NCBI GenBank assembly: GCA_903845935.1
Contig: CAIMZI010000031.1
Span: forward strand, 1-64,000
DNA: 64,000 nucleotides
Direction of reading: 5' to 3'
From: an uncultured beta proteobacterium
Lineage (GTDB): Bacteria > Pseudomonadota > Gammaproteobacteria > Burkholderiales > Burkholderiaceae_C
This document shows, in pieces, positions 44,433-53,495 of this stretch. Position numbers and translations under genes: made by a program. Within the stretch, counting starts at the first letter, position 1; each line of letters opens with the position of its first letter. A model generated the notes under the pieces. That model made no database searches. It was not told the origin of the DNA and was given only the letters and a program-made list of their open reading frames with translations.

Positions 44433-44463
44433 TATCATAGACATGAACACAAGGAGTTCTGCT

Positions 44464-45417
44464 ATGACTACTTCCCTGACTGCGTCTTTGACCGCGCCCC
44501 GCAATGCTGTGAGCCTGGCCAACCCCTGGTCCCTGGTGCCACCGCTGGGCAATCTGGACGCCTATATCTCGGCGGCCAATCGCCTGCCCATGCTCACCCT
44601 CGAAGAAGAGCAGGAGTTCTCGCGCAAGTTCAAGAACGACAACGACCTGGAAGCCGCCGGAAAACTGGTGCTCTCGCACCTGCGCTTGGTGGTCTCTGTG
44701 TCGCGCCAGTATCTGGGTTACGGCCTGCCCCATGGCGACCTGATCCAGGAGGGCAATGTGGGCCTGATGAAGGCCGTCAAGCGCTTTGACCCGGACCAGG
44801 GTGTGCGTCTGGTGAGCTACGCCATGCACTGGATCAAGGCCGAAATCCACGAATACATTTTGAAAAACTGGCGCATGGTCAAGGTGGCTACCACCAAGTC
44901 CCAGCGCAAGTTGTTTTTCAACCTGCGCTCCATGAAGCAGCGCTTCAAGAGCGACGATGCCGCTGCCGATCTGGGCACACATCGTGACACGCTCAACCCC
45001 GAGCAGGTCAGTGCCATGGCGCGCGAACTCAAGGTCAAGCCCGAAGAGGTGCTGGAGATGGAAATGCGCCTGTCCGGCGGCGATGTGCTATTGGACCCCA
45101 GCCCGTCCGACGATGGCGAGGACGCCTTCGGCCCAATTGCCTACCTGACCGACACCAAGCATGAACCCATGGCCATGATCGAGGCGCGCCAGCGCGACGT
45201 GTTGGCTACCGACGGCATTGCCACCGCACTGGACAGCCTGGACGCGCGCAGCCGCCGCATCGTCGAAGAGCGCTGGCTCAAGGTGAATGACGACAACTCT
45301 GGTGGCATGACCCTGCACGACCTTGCGGCCGAATACGGCGTCAGCGCCGAGCGCATCCGCCAGATTGAAGTTGCGGCAATGAAGAAGATGAAGACGGCCT
45401 TGGCGGCCTACGCCTGA
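44464..45417 (+). CDS. rpoH: Heat-shock sigma factor RpoH (sigma-32)
   Basis: A 317-residue sigma-70 family factor of the RpoH type. Residues about 50-130 hold region 2 (LVLSHLRLVVSVSRQYLGYGLPHGDLIQEGNVGLMKAVKRFDP, YAMHWIKAEIHEYIL). QRKLFFNLRSMKQRF is the RpoH box. Region 4 near the end has LHDLAAEYGVSAERIRQIE. AAGGAG seven bases upstream fixes ATG 44464; an upstream in-frame start at 44422 would lie inside the CIRCE element. A strong terminator follows, so it is monocistronic. Confidence 0.95.
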   Translation: MTTSLTASLTAPRNAVSLANPWSLVPPLGNLDAYISAANRLPMLTLEEEQEFSRKFKNDNDLEAAGKLVLSHLRLVVSVSRQYLGYGLPHGDLIQEGNVGLMKAVKRFDPDQGVRLVSYAMHWIKAEIHEYILKNWRMVKVATTKSQRKLFFNLRSMKQRFKSDDAAADLGTHRDTLNPEQVSAMARELKVKPEEVLEMEMRLSGGDVLLDPSPSDDGEDAFGPIAYLTDTKHEPMAMIEARQRDVLATDGIATALDSLDARSRRIVEERWLKVNDDNSGGMTLHDLAAEYGVSAERIRQIEVAAMKKMKTALAAYA

Positions 45418-45435
45418 TCTTCAGGCTCCCCCAGC

Positions 45436-45473
45436 AAAAAGCCCCTGCCGGTTTCGACCGCAGGGGCTTTTTT
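45436..45473. terminator. rho-independent terminator after rpoH
   Basis: Arms AAAAAGCCCCTGC and GCAGGGGCTTTTTT around a 10-base loop, between convergent rpoH and sco; likely bidirectional because of the A-tract on its left. Confidence 0.92.
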
Positions 45474-45487
45474 ATAACGGTTGGAAC

Positions 45488-46108
45488 TCAGGCGCCCTGG
45501 AGCAGAATCCGTATGTCCTTGGTCAGCGCTTCCTTGGGGCTACCGTAGCGGGTAAACAGGCGCAGGCTGCCCTTGGGGTCGTAGAGGTAGCTGCCGGCCG
45601 AATGGTCCATGGTGTAGCTCGTGGGTGTGCTGCCATCGACCTTTTTGTAATAGATTTTGTAGTCCTTTGCCAGCTCGACCAGTTTTTCCGGCGTGGTGCG
45701 CAGGGCCAGAAAACTCGGGTCAAAATTTTCCATATAGGCCTTGAGCAGCTCGGGCGTGTCGCGCTCCGGGTCTACCGTGACAAACAACACCTGCAGGCGC
45801 TCGCCGTCCTTGCCCAGGGCCTTTTTGATCTCGGCCATTTCCGTCATGGTGGTCGGGCAGACGTCAGGGCACTGGGTGTAGCCAAAGAACATCAGCACCA
45901 CTTTGCCACTGAAGTCGGTCAGGTGGCGGACCCGCCCGTTGTGGTCGCTCAGCTCAAAGCCCTTGGCGTAATCGGCGCCGGTAATGTCAATCGAGGTAAA
46001 GCTGGGCTTGGATTCAGAGCAGGCGCCTAGAAGGCTGCCGGTTCCCGCCAGCAAAGCGGATGTCATGGCGCCGACTAACAGGCGCTGCATAAAATTTCGT
46101 TTGTTCAT
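45488..46108 (-). CDS. SCO1/SenC copper chaperone for cytochrome oxidase
   Basis: A 206-residue membrane-anchored thioredoxin-fold protein that delivers copper to the CuA site of subunit II. A signal with a lipobox-like LLGAC at about residues 26-30 suggests a lipoprotein. FFGYTQCPDVCPTTMTE has the CxxxC copper site, and the distal His is in YTMDHSAG. It is the last gene of the cta cluster, after ctaB. Confidence 0.92.
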   Translation of the reverse strand: MNKRNFMQRLLVGAMTSALLAGTGSLLGACSESKPSFTSIDITGADYAKGFELSDHNGRVRHLTDFSGKVVLMFFGYTQCPDVCPTTMTEMAEIKKALGKDGERLQVLFVTVDPERDTPELLKAYMENFDPSFLALRTTPEKLVELAKDYKIYYKKVDGSTPTSYTMDHSAGSYLYDPKGSLRLFTRYGSPKEALTKDIRILLQGA

Positions 46109-46115
46109 AGCTGCA

Positions 46116-47012
46116 TTACATCAGGTAGTGATCCAAAAGCAGCGCCGCAAACAGCGCGCTCAGATGAATCAGCGAAAACCGAAAGGTCTTGCGCGCTAGC
46201 TCATCCGAGTAATTGCGCAGCAGCCTCCATCCGTACCAGCTGAAACCGATGCTCAATCCCACGGCCACCACCAGGTACAGCCAGGAACTCATGCCATAGA
46301 CAAAGGGCAACAGGCAGGCCGCAAACAACACAAAGGTGTAGAGAAGAATATGCAGGCGGGTGAACTCACTGCCATGCGTGACCGGCAGCATCGGCAGGCC
46401 CGACTTGCGGTAGTCCTCCACCCGGTACAGGGCCAGGGCCCAGAAGTGCGGCGGTGTCCACAAAAAGATGATCAGGAACAGGATGATGGCCTCCGGCCCC
46501 ACGTCGCCGGTCATGGCGGCCCAGCCCAGCAGCGGCGGCATGGCGCCCGAGGCGCCGCCGATGACGATGTTCTGGGGGGTGAGCGGTTTGAGGATCACGG
46601 TGTAGACCACGGCATAGCCGACAAAGGTGGCAAAGGTCAGCCACATGGTCAGCGCATTGACCCAGAAATACAGCAGGGCCGATCCCGCCGCACACAGGAC
46701 GGCCGAAAACACCAGGGTCTGGGTGTCGCTCAACTGGCCGCGTGCCGTGGGCCGCCAGGAGGTTCGCTTCATCTTGGCATCAATGCCTTTTTCCACCAGG
46801 CAGTTGAAGGCGGCGGCGGCACCGGCCACCAGGTAAATTCCCACGCAGGCGATGAGGGCTAAGCGCAGCTCGGCAGCAGTCGGCAGACCGGGCACAGCCA
46901 GCACCATGCCGATCAGGGCACAGAACGCGATGAGCTGGATCACACGGGGTTTGGTCAGCGCGTAGAACTGGCGCAGCACCGTCATATTGAACATGGAGGG
47001 GGTCTCGGTCAT
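46116..47012 (-). CDS. ctaB: Protoheme IX farnesyltransferase (heme O synthase)
   Basis: A 298-residue UbiA-type polytopic membrane prenyltransferase that converts heme B to heme [24 protein letters not shown] is the Asp-rich motif region, and [16 protein letters not shown] and [24 protein letters not shown] are family blocks. Its ATG overlaps the TGA of ctaA (ATGA), so heme O and heme A synthases are translationally coupled. Confidence 0.94.
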   Translation of the reverse strand: MTETPSMFNMTVLRQFYALTKPRVIQLIAFCALIGMVLAVPGLPTAAELRLALIACVGIYLVAGAAAAFNCLVEKGIDAKMKRTSWRPTARGQLSDTQTLVFSAVLCAAGSALLYFWVNALTMWLTFATFVGYAVVYTVILKPLTPQNIVIGGASGAMPPLLGWAAMTGDVGPEAIILFLIIFLWTPPHFWALALYRVEDYRKSGLPMLPVTHGSEFTRLHILLYTFVLFAACLLPFVYGMSSWLYLVVAVGLSIGFSWYGWRLLRNYSDELARKTFRFSLIHLSALFAALLLDHYLM

Positions 47013-48205
47013 GGAGTCAGTCGGGCTGGCATGCGCGAAGGCGATGGAATTTTCGATGGGGCGGCGGCAGATTGGGCATGAACGGCAATCATCCAGACCA
47101 GCACCGCCACCAGGGCGGCCGCGCCGCCGGTGTGCAGAATGGCAGCTGCCATGGGCCAGCCCAGTACCACATTGCTCAGGCCGGTGGCCAGCTGCAGCAG
47201 AACCAATCCACCCAGCCAGCGCGCCTGGATCTGCACAAGCGGGCTCTTGCGCAAACGCCAGGCCAGCAGCGCCAAAACGCTAAGCGTCAGCATGGCCAGC
47301 AGACGGTGCCCGATATGGATGGCCGTCAAGGCCTGAAAGCTCAGCACGCTGCCGTCCGCGCTTTCGCCCAGGGGCCGCCACAGCTCGAAGCCGCGTGCGA
47401 AGTCCACTGCCGGCCACCACTGGCCTTGGCACAGGGGAAATTCACTGCAGGCAAGCACCGCGTAATTGGTACTGACCCAGGCGCCGCTTGCTGCCTGCAA
47501 AACCAGCAGGGCCAGGGCGGCGGCGATCCAAAAGGTCGGCATTCTTGCCACCGGACGCAGGGCCCGGACCTTTGCAAAAACGCCAACTTCCGCCTGGCTG
47601 CCAACATGCGCGCGCAAGGCTCCGGCCTGCACTGCCTGCAGCGTCAACAAGGCCAGCAGCAAATAGGCACCCAGCAGGTGGGAGCTGACAATCGCTGGAA
47701 ACAGTTTCATGGTCACGGTGAGCGCGCCAAAGGCGCCCTGCACGCAGACCCAGACAAAGGTGAACGTGGGCAGCCAGTCGCCCATCCTGCGCGGCTTGAT
47801 GGCATTCTTGATTTCCCGCCATGACGCCAGCATCAGCAGCGTAATCAGGGCGCCAACGCCAGTGGCCAAGTAGCGATGCAGCATCTCCACCCAGGCCTTG
47901 GACACCGTGACCGGGCCACTGGGCAGCAACTCTTGCGCCGCGCTGATGGGACCATGGGCCGACCAGGGGTTGGCCTCGCCGTAACAACCGGGCCAGTCCG
48001 GGCAGCCCAGACCGCTGTCGCTGAGGCGGGTAAAGGCGCCAAACAGCACCAGGTCCAGGGTCAGGAACAAGGTCAGCAAAGTCAGCGCCCGCAGGCGCGA
48101 TCCGGGCTGACGCCTGCGCACCCAGAGCAGGGGCACAAAAGCCAGCAGCAGTCCGCAGGCCAGGATGGCCAGCAGCGGCGACAGGTTGTACAGCGGCACG
48201 CTCAT
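47009..48205 (-). CDS. ctaA: Heme A synthase (COX15/CtaA)
   Basis: A 398-residue polytopic membrane protein that oxidises heme O to heme [28 protein letters not shown] contains the conserved cysteine pair. [31 protein letters not shown] and [12 protein letters not shown] carry heme-ligand histidines. Located between the thioredoxin-like gene and ctaB in the oxidase biogenesis operon. Confidence 0.93.
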   Translation of the reverse strand: MSVPLYNLSPLLAILACGLLLAFVPLLWVRRRQPGSRLRALTLLTLFLTLDLVLFGAFTRLSDSGLGCPDWPGCYGEANPWSAHGPISAAQELLPSGPVTVSKAWVEMLHRYLATGVGALITLLMLASWREIKNAIKPRRMGDWLPTFTFVWVCVQGAFGALTVTMKLFPAIVSSHLLGAYLLLALLTLQAVQAGALRAHVGSQAEVGVFAKVRALRPVARMPTFWIAAALALLVLQAASGAWVSTNYAVLACSEFPLCQGQWWPAVDFARGFELWRPLGESADGSVLSFQALTAIHIGHRLLAMLTLSVLALLAWRLRKSPLVQIQARWLGGLVLLQLATGLSNVVLGWPMAAAILHTGGAAALVAVLVWMIAVHAQSAAAPSKIPSPSRMPARLTP

Positions 48206-48209
48206 GGGG

Positions 48210-48902
48210 TCAGGGGCGTCCGGCCTGATCCCAGCCGTCGGAGCCGCGCATCAGACGCTCCAGGTCTTTCTTGATCTTGGGCGCAGTAGACAGATCAATG
48301 CCAGGCGCAAAGCGCATCATCCAGTTGCCCATGGGGTCGACCACATACAGATGGTTTTCCAGCGCTTGGCCTACCTGCGGCTCCAGCCATTGCGCCAAAT
48401 CTTTTTTGGGCACGCGAAGCACGGTGGCGTCGCGCAAGGCGGGTAGCAGCGCCTCATTGATGGGCGCGGCATCATCGACCAGCCAGACCCGGTCCACCCG
48501 GTCCTTGTCCTTGCCCAGGCCCTCGTGCAACTGGCGCTGGAAATACAGGTGGTTGGCGCAGCTCGCGTCGCAGGCGCCACCGGCCACAATCACCAGCAGC
48601 CACTGGTCCTTGAGCGTGCGCAAATTGACGCTGCGGCCGTCCAGGCCGGTGGCCACCAGATCCGGCAAGGGGCGCTGCGGGGCGATCAACTCACCGTAAT
48701 TGCGGCGACCTTCAGGGCGCAGCACATAGTAAGAAAAATAGGAGGCGATCACCGGCGCCGCGCAAATCAGCAGCACCAGAATCATCTTCCAGCGGCCCAC
48801 GCGGGTCCGCTCGACCGGGTCGGCCGCCATTTGTGCTGCGGTGGGCATGGAGTACACGGTCATGCCAAGGGGTTGGTCGTCTTGCGGGCGGTCGCTATGC
48901 AT
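48210..48902 (-). CDS. Membrane-anchored thioredoxin-like protein of cox locus
   Basis: A 230-residue protein with one membrane segment (WKMILVLLICAAPVIASYFSYYVL, about residues 39-62) and a periplasmic domain resembling SCO/thioredoxin folds. The CxxC equivalent is GGACDASCANHLYFQRQL, a CDASC arrangement. LYVVDPMGNWMMRF is the SCO-like C-terminal strand. It lies between surf1 and ctaA and is usually found there in Burkholderiales, so an oxidase assembly or copper/thiol role is likely. The start overlaps the surf1 stop. ATG 48863 is an alternative start. Confidence 0.78.
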   Translation of the reverse strand: MHSDRPQDDQPLGMTVYSMPTAAQMAADPVERTRVGRWKMILVLLICAAPVIASYFSYYVLRPEGRRNYGELIAPQRPLPDLVATGLDGRSVNLRTLKDQWLLVIVAGGACDASCANHLYFQRQLHEGLGKDKDRVDRVWLVDDAAPINEALLPALRDATVLRVPKKDLAQWLEPQVGQALENHLYVVDPMGNWMMRFAPGIDLSTAPKIKKDLERLMRGSDGWDQAGRP

Positions 48903-49632
48903 GGGGTGTGGAGTCTTTGGGGCTAAGGGAATAGGGTTTGAAAATCTGGTGCCACAGGTAGAGCAGTGCCATCAGGGCAGCCATGCCAAACCACTGCAAG
49001 GCATAGCCATAGTGTTTTTCGACCCCCAGATTGACGGCGGGCCATTCGCGCACCAGGCCTTCGCTGGCCGGCCCGATCTGCACCAGAATCACGGGCAACA
49101 CCGGCGCGCCGATCTGCAACCGCAGCTGCTGCAGGTCTAGATTCTGCCGTATCGCGGTGACCGAGGGCTGACCCAGCTCGAATAGCTTGCCGGGCAGCGG
49201 GGCAATGCGTCCCTGAATGGTGACGCTTCCAAGCGGAGTCGCAATGGCTGGCACCTTGGCTCGCTCTTCAAAATTGCGTGCCACCCAACCACGTTGCACC
49301 AGAATGACCTGGTCGCTGCCCTCCAGGCGCAGCGGCGTGACGGCAAAAAAACCGACCCGGGCATTCATCTGCCGGTTGTCCAGGTACAGCGTCTGCTCGG
49401 CCAACCACTGGCCAGTCAGGCTCGCGTGTTGGTACTGCAAGCTGGCCGGATCTGCTGCCGCCAGCAGGCTGCGGCTGTCCACCAGCCGACTGTTGCCAGG
49501 AGCGTCCATGCTGGCCTGCAGAGCCTGCTTCTGGTCGGCGCGGTTTAGTTGCCAGAACCCCAGAGAAGTGGTCAGGCTGATACCCAGCAGCGTGGCCAAT
49601 GTGATCAGAGCAAAACGCGCGCGCGGATTCAC
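48895..49632 (-). CDS. SURF1 family cytochrome oxidase assembly protein
   Basis: A 245-residue protein with membrane segments near both ends (FALITLATLLGISLTTSLGFWQL and ALQWFGMAALMALLYLW). The periplasmic middle carries LDNRQMNARVGFFAVTPLRLEG and VLVQRGWVAR, classic SURF1 blocks. It assists heme A insertion into subunit I. The start is a GTG at 49632, only 15 bases from the ATG of the divergent DUF2909 gene. Confidence 0.9.
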   Translation of the reverse strand: MNPRARFALITLATLLGISLTTSLGFWQLNRADQKQALQASMDAPGNSRLVDSRSLLAAADPASLQYQHASLTGQWLAEQTLYLDNRQMNARVGFFAVTPLRLEGSDQVILVQRGWVARNFEERAKVPAIATPLGSVTIQGRIAPLPGKLFELGQPSVTAIRQNLDLQQLRLQIGAPVLPVILVQIGPASEGLVREWPAVNLGVEKHYGYALQWFGMAALMALLYLWHQIFKPYSLSPKDSTPHA

Positions 49633-49647
49633 GGGATAATCCGGCCC

Positions 49648-49872
49648 ATGTCGTACCTTGTCGCACTTGCATTTTTGGCCATCATTGCCAGCCTAGCCAC
49701 AGCCTTGTTTTTCATGCTGAGGGGCGGTAATGCCCAAGCACCGGACAAGTCCCAACGTATGGCGCGTGCGCTGGCCCTGCGTGTTGGCTTTTCGGTGCTG
49801 CTATTCCTGTGCATTTTGCTGTCCTGGTCCATGGGCTGGATCCATCCTACCGGCATTGCCGCAGGGCAATAG
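49648..49872 (+). CDS. DUF2909 twin-transmembrane small protein
   Basis: A 74-residue protein of two hydrophobic helices (YLVALAFLAIIASLATALFFML, and VGFSVLLFLCILLSW) joined by a short loop with basic residues (KSQRMARALALR). It matches the twin-TM DUF2909 family that recurs in oxidase loci of betaproteobacteria. It is the only plus-strand gene inside the minus-strand cox cluster. The start at ATG 49648 is preferred because the first helix follows directly. Function unknown. Confidence 0.8.
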   Translation: MSYLVALAFLAIIASLATALFFMLRGGNAQAPDKSQRMARALALRVGFSVLLFLCILLSWSMGWIHPTGIAAGQ

Positions 49873-49899
49873 GCGGAGCAGGTGAACTCCGCACCAATC

Positions 49900-49927
49900 A
49901 AAAAGGCACCGCTCGCGGTGCCTTTTT
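49900..49927. terminator. Bidirectional terminator between DUF2909 and ctaE
   Basis: AAAAAGGCACCGC-TC-GCGGTGCCTTTTT, a long perfect stem flanked by A- and T-tracts between two convergent genes. Confidence 0.92.
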
Positions 49928-49944
49928 GCTGGGGCAACTGAAGC

Positions 49945-50823
49945 CTAGAGCCAGTACACCAGAACATAGAGTCCCAGCCAGACCACGTCCACAAAGTGCC
50001 AGTACCAAGCCGCACCTTCAAAGCCGAAATGGTTGTCGGCGCTGAAGTGGCCCTTCTGCAGGCGCAGGGTGATGAACAGCAGCATCAGCATGCCCACCAA
50101 CACGTGGAAACCGTGAAAGCCGGTCAGCATGAAGAAGGTGGACCCGTAGACGCCCGAGCTCAGCTTGAGGTTGAACTCGGTGTAGGCCTCGTGGTACTCG
50201 AAGCCCTGCACGCACAGGAAAGTGGCACCCAGCAGCACCGTGACCCACATAAACGCAATCGTCCTGCTGCGGTTATTCACCAGCAGGGCATGGTGGGCAA
50301 TGGTGAGGGTCACACCGGATGTCAACAGCAAGGCGGTGTTGATGGTGGGCAGTGGCCAGGGGCCCATGGTGGAAAAGGGCTCAATGGTTCCGGCAGGCGA
50401 CGCTGTCGCGCCTGCCGCCATGCTCGGCCAAATTGCCTTGAAGCCGGGCCATAGCAGCGAGTTGTCTAGGCTGCCCAGGGCAGGCACCGAGTGGGCCCGC
50501 GCCCACCACAGGGCGGTAAAGAAGGCGCCAAAAAACATCACCTCGGAGAAAATGAACCAGCTCATGCTCCATCGGAACGACATGTCGATCTTGTGTCCGT
50601 ACTGGCCGCTCACACTTTCGGAAATGGCGTCGCCAAACCACTGGTACAGCACGAACAGCCACCAAGCCAAGCCCAACATCAGCGAATACTTGCCCCACTC
50701 GGCGCCATTGACCCACTGGCCAGCGCCCAGAATAACAAAGAACAGCCCCAGAGCCGCCATGGCCGGATGGCGCGATGGTCCGGGTACAAAGTAGTACGGG
50801 GTGGTGGTGGTGTTTGAACTCAT
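49945..50823 (-). CDS. ctaE: Cytochrome c oxidase subunit III
   Basis: A 292-residue seven-helix membrane subunit of the aa3-type oxidase. YYFVPGPSRHPAMAALGLFF opens it; MSWFIFSEVMFFGAFFTALWWAR, FEYHEAYTEFNLKLSSGVYGSTFFMLTGFHGFHVLVG and WYWHFVDVVWLGLYVLVYWL are subunit III hallmarks. It lies downstream of the DUF2970 gene on the same strand. Confidence 0.95.
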   Translation of the reverse strand: MSSNTTTTPYYFVPGPSRHPAMAALGLFFVILGAGQWVNGAEWGKYSLMLGLAWWLFVLYQWFGDAISESVSGQYGHKIDMSFRWSMSWFIFSEVMFFGAFFTALWWARAHSVPALGSLDNSLLWPGFKAIWPSMAAGATASPAGTIEPFSTMGPWPLPTINTALLLTSGVTLTIAHHALLVNNRSRTIAFMWVTVLLGATFLCVQGFEYHEAYTEFNLKLSSGVYGSTFFMLTGFHGFHVLVGMLMLLFITLRLQKGHFSADNHFGFEGAAWYWHFVDVVWLGLYVLVYWL

Positions 50824-50870
50824 TTCGTCTCCATTCCTTCAAATTTTTGTAACTTGGTCCTGGTCCATGC

Positions 50871-51083
50871 CTACTTGGCTACGACCCAATGAACCAAAGC
50901 GATCAACGACAGCACCAGCAACAGCACCGAGACCAGGCCCACCAGCACCACGTGCAAGGGATTGACCCTTGCCAGGTCGTCTTGGTAACCCTTGCGACTG
51001 CGTATGCCCAGCATCGACCAGGCCACCAGCTTCATGCTGCGCACAAAAGACGCCTTCTGCGGGGCTTGCGGTGTATCTGTCAT
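50871..51083 (-). CDS. DUF2970 small membrane protein
   Basis: A 70-residue protein with one C-terminal membrane helix (HVVLVGLVSVLLLVLSLIALVHWVV) after a soluble segment, VRSMKLVAWSMLGIRSRKGYQDDLARVNP, which is the DUF2970 signature. It is commonly placed between ctaG and ctaE in betaproteobacteria. ATG 51083 overlaps the ctaG TGA (TGATG); a GTG three bases upstream is an alternative. Presumed oxidase assembly factor. Confidence 0.85.
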   Translation of the reverse strand: MTDTPQAPQKASFVRSMKLVAWSMLGIRSRKGYQDDLARVNPLHVVLVGLVSVLLLVLSLIALVHWVVAK

Positions 51084-51682
51084 CACGTTCCCTGGCCCAG
51101 CAGCGCGGCCGGTTTCACACTCGCCACCGGCGCCGGTGGTGTGCCACTGCCGACCTCAAAAAAAGTGTACGACAAGGTGATGGTGTTGACATCCTTGGAC
51201 AACTTGGAATCCACCACAAAGGCCACCGGCCAGGTCTTTTTTTCACCCGGCTCCAGCGTGTACTGGTTGAAGCAGAAACATTCCACCTTGGTGAAATGGG
51301 CCTGCGCCTGCTGCGGTGCATAGCTGGGGATGGCCTGCGCTGCCATGCGGCGCTTTTGCGTATTCTGAAATTCGTACATCACCGTGGTCAGCTCGCCCGG
51401 ATGCACCTGCACCGAACGCTGGGCCGGCTTGAAGTCCCAGACGCCGCGTGAATTCGCATCAAACTCGACCGTGATGGTCCGGCTCAAATCAACCTGGGTG
51501 TTGGCCGGCATTCTGGCCTTGACACCCTGCACCGTCTGCTCTTCCAGCGCCAACACGTTGATGCCTGTCAGCTCACAAATCGACTTGTACAGGGGCACCA
51601 GCGCATAACCGAAGCCGAACATCCCGGCCGTGACCACAGCCAGTTTGCCCAGCATCTGACGGTTCAGGCGCTGCAAATTCAT
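51083..51682 (-). CDS. ctaG: CtaG/COX11 copper chaperone
   Basis: A 199-residue single-span membrane protein that delivers copper to CuB in subunit I. It has an N-terminal helix (LAVVTAGMFGFGYALVPLY), the conserved CELTG, then KVECFCFNQYTLEPGEKKTWPV with the CFCF copper motif. VNTITLSYTFFEV is the family C-terminal strand. It starts three bases after the 38-residue small gene and overlaps the DUF2970 start. Confidence 0.94.
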   Translation of the reverse strand: MNLQRLNRQMLGKLAVVTAGMFGFGYALVPLYKSICELTGINVLALEEQTVQGVKARMPANTQVDLSRTITVEFDANSRGVWDFKPAQRSVQVHPGELTTVMYEFQNTQKRRMAAQAIPSYAPQQAQAHFTKVECFCFNQYTLEPGEKKTWPVAFVVDSKLSKDVNTITLSYTFFEVGSGTPPAPVASVKPAALLGQGT

Positions 51683-51685
51683 GGC

Positions 51686-51802
51686 TTACAGGCCCAAAAT
51701 GATCATCTTGGCCATGAAGCCAATGAAGAACACCGCTGCCACCGAGGCCAGGATCAGGCCCAGGCGCAGGTTGGACTTCTTTTGTTCGGGGGTCAAAGCC
51801 AC
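51686..51802 (-). CDS. 38-residue cytochrome oxidase small assembly protein
   Basis: A very short gene between ctaD and ctaG. From GTG 51802 it encodes a protein opening MALTPEQKKSNLRLGL, followed by a single membrane helix (ILASVAAVFFIGFMAKMIIL). It begins four bases after the ctaD stop and ends three bases before the ctaG ATG, exactly filling the gap. A small protein of this type is conserved at this place in Burkholderiales. It is easily missed because of its length and GTG start. No strong ribosome site is visible, which suggests coupling to ctaD. Confidence 0.8.
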   Translation of the reverse strand: MALTPEQKKSNLRLGLILASVAAVFFIGFMAKMIILGL

Positions 51803-51806
51803 GGTC

Positions 51807-53438
51807 TTAGCCAATCACGCGGGTTGCAGTAGCGTCCAGCTTGGGCGGCTGCTCAAAGGTGTGGAACGGTGCGGGCGATGGCACTTCCCACTCCAGGCCT
51901 TCTGCGCCTTCCCAGGGGCGTTGGGGAGCTTTTTCGCCCTTGCCACGCATGGCTGGGATGACGATGAAAAAGATGAAAAACACCTGGGCAAAACCGAAGA
52001 AAAAGGCGCCCACCGAGGCCACGGCATTGAAGTCGGCAAACTGCATGGGGTAATCGGCATAGCGACGTGGCATGCCGGCCAGTCCCAAAAAGTGCATCGG
52101 GAAGAAGGTGATATTGAAGGCAATCAGCGACCACCAAAAATGGATTTTGCCGCGCGTTTCGTTGTACATCACGCCGGTCCACTTCGGGCACCAGTAGTAG
52201 AAGCCGGCAAACATGGCAAACAGCGAACCGGCCACCAGCACATAGTGAAAGTGGGCCACCACGTAATAGGTGTCCTGCAACTGGATGTCGATAGGTGCCA
52301 TGGCCAGGATCAAACCGGTAAAGCCGCCCATGGTGAACACAAAGATAAAGCCGACTGCAAACAGCATCGGGGTTTCAAAGGTCATGGAGCCGCGCCACAT
52401 GGTAGCGATCCAGTTGAAAATCTTCACGGCCGTGGGCACGGCAATCAGCATGGTGGCGTACATGAAGAACAACTGGCCGGTCACCGGCATGCCGGTGGTG
52501 AACATGTGGTGGGCCCAGACGATGAACGACAGAATCGCGATCGACGAGGTGGCATAGACCATGGAGGCATAGCCGAACAGCTTCTTGCGGGCAAAGGCCG
52601 GGACGATCTGGCTGATGATGCCGAAGGCCGGCAAGATCATGATGTAGACCTCGGGGTGGCCGAAGAACCAGAAGATGTGCTGGTACATCACCGGGTCGCC
52701 GCCACCGGCGGGATTGAAGAAGCTGGTGCCAAAGTGGCGGTCGGTCAGGGTCATGGTGATAGCACCGGCCAACACAGGCATCACGGCGATCAGCAGGTAG
52801 GCGGTGATCAGCCAGGTCCAGGAGAACATCGGCATCTTCATCAGCGTCATGCCGGGAGCGCGCATGTTCAGGATGGTGACGATGATGTTGATCGAGCCCA
52901 TGATGGAAGAAGCACCCAGGATGTGCATGGCAAAAATGCCAGCATCCATCGAAGGGCCCATTTGCAGGGTCAGCGGTGCGTACAGCGTCCAGCCGGCAGC
53001 GGGTGCGCCACCGGGCATGAAAAAGGAACCCGCCAGCATGGCACCGGCCGGAATCATCAGCCAGAATGAAAAATTATTCATGCGGGCAAATGCCATGTCG
53101 GCGGCGCCAATTTGCAGCGGAATCATCCAGTTCGCAAAGCCCACGAAGCCCGGCATGATGGCGCCAAACACCATGATCAGGCCGTGCATGGTGGTCAGCG
53201 AATTGAACAACTCGGGGTTAACAAATTGCAGGCCGGGCTGGAACAGCTCGGCGCGTATCAACAGGGCCAGCACGCCGCCAATCATCAGCATGGTCAGGCT
53301 GAACATCATGTACAGCGTGCCGATGTCCTTGTGATTGGTGGCAAACACCCAGCGCCGCCAGCCGGTGGGGGCATGGTGGTCGTGGTGCTCATCATGGTGC
53401 TCATGGGCGTGCTCGGAATGGCCTAGGACTGCGCTCAT
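51807..53438 (-). CDS. ctaD: Cytochrome c oxidase subunit I (aa3-type)
   Basis: A 543-residue twelve-helix heme-copper oxidase catalytic subunit. [18 protein letters not shown] carries a heme a His. [18 protein letters not shown] is the CuB/Tyr cross-link region, [15 protein letters not shown] the CuB His pair and [20 protein letters not shown] the heme a/a3 His pair. The N terminus is His-rich ([18 protein letters not shown]), possibly metal-binding. It lies between ctaC and the 38-residue gene. Confidence 0.97.
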   Translation of the reverse strand: MSAVLGHSEHAHEHHDEHHDHHAPTGWRRWVFATNHKDIGTLYMMFSLTMLMIGGVLALLIRAELFQPGLQFVNPELFNSLTTMHGLIMVFGAIMPGFVGFANWMIPLQIGAADMAFARMNNFSFWLMIPAGAMLAGSFFMPGGAPAAGWTLYAPLTLQMGPSMDAGIFAMHILGASSIMGSINIIVTILNMRAPGMTLMKMPMFSWTWLITAYLLIAVMPVLAGAITMTLTDRHFGTSFFNPAGGGDPVMYQHIFWFFGHPEVYIMILPAFGIISQIVPAFARKKLFGYASMVYATSSIAILSFIVWAHHMFTTGMPVTGQLFFMYATMLIAVPTAVKIFNWIATMWRGSMTFETPMLFAVGFIFVFTMGGFTGLILAMAPIDIQLQDTYYVVAHFHYVLVAGSLFAMFAGFYYWCPKWTGVMYNETRGKIHFWWSLIAFNITFFPMHFLGLAGMPRRYADYPMQFADFNAVASVGAFFFGFAQVFFIFFIVIPAMRGKGEKAPQRPWEGAEGLEWEVPSPAPFHTFEQPPKLDATATRVIG

Positions 53439-53495
53439 TATTTCTTCCTTCTCATTTCACTTCTGGAGGGCTTGTTGGCAATGCTGTGACAGCGA

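Noticed and set aside
51681..53069. Plus-strand 462-codon frame opposite ctaD
   Set aside because: His/Gly/Asp-rich shadow of subunit I sequence; no start signals and no homology.
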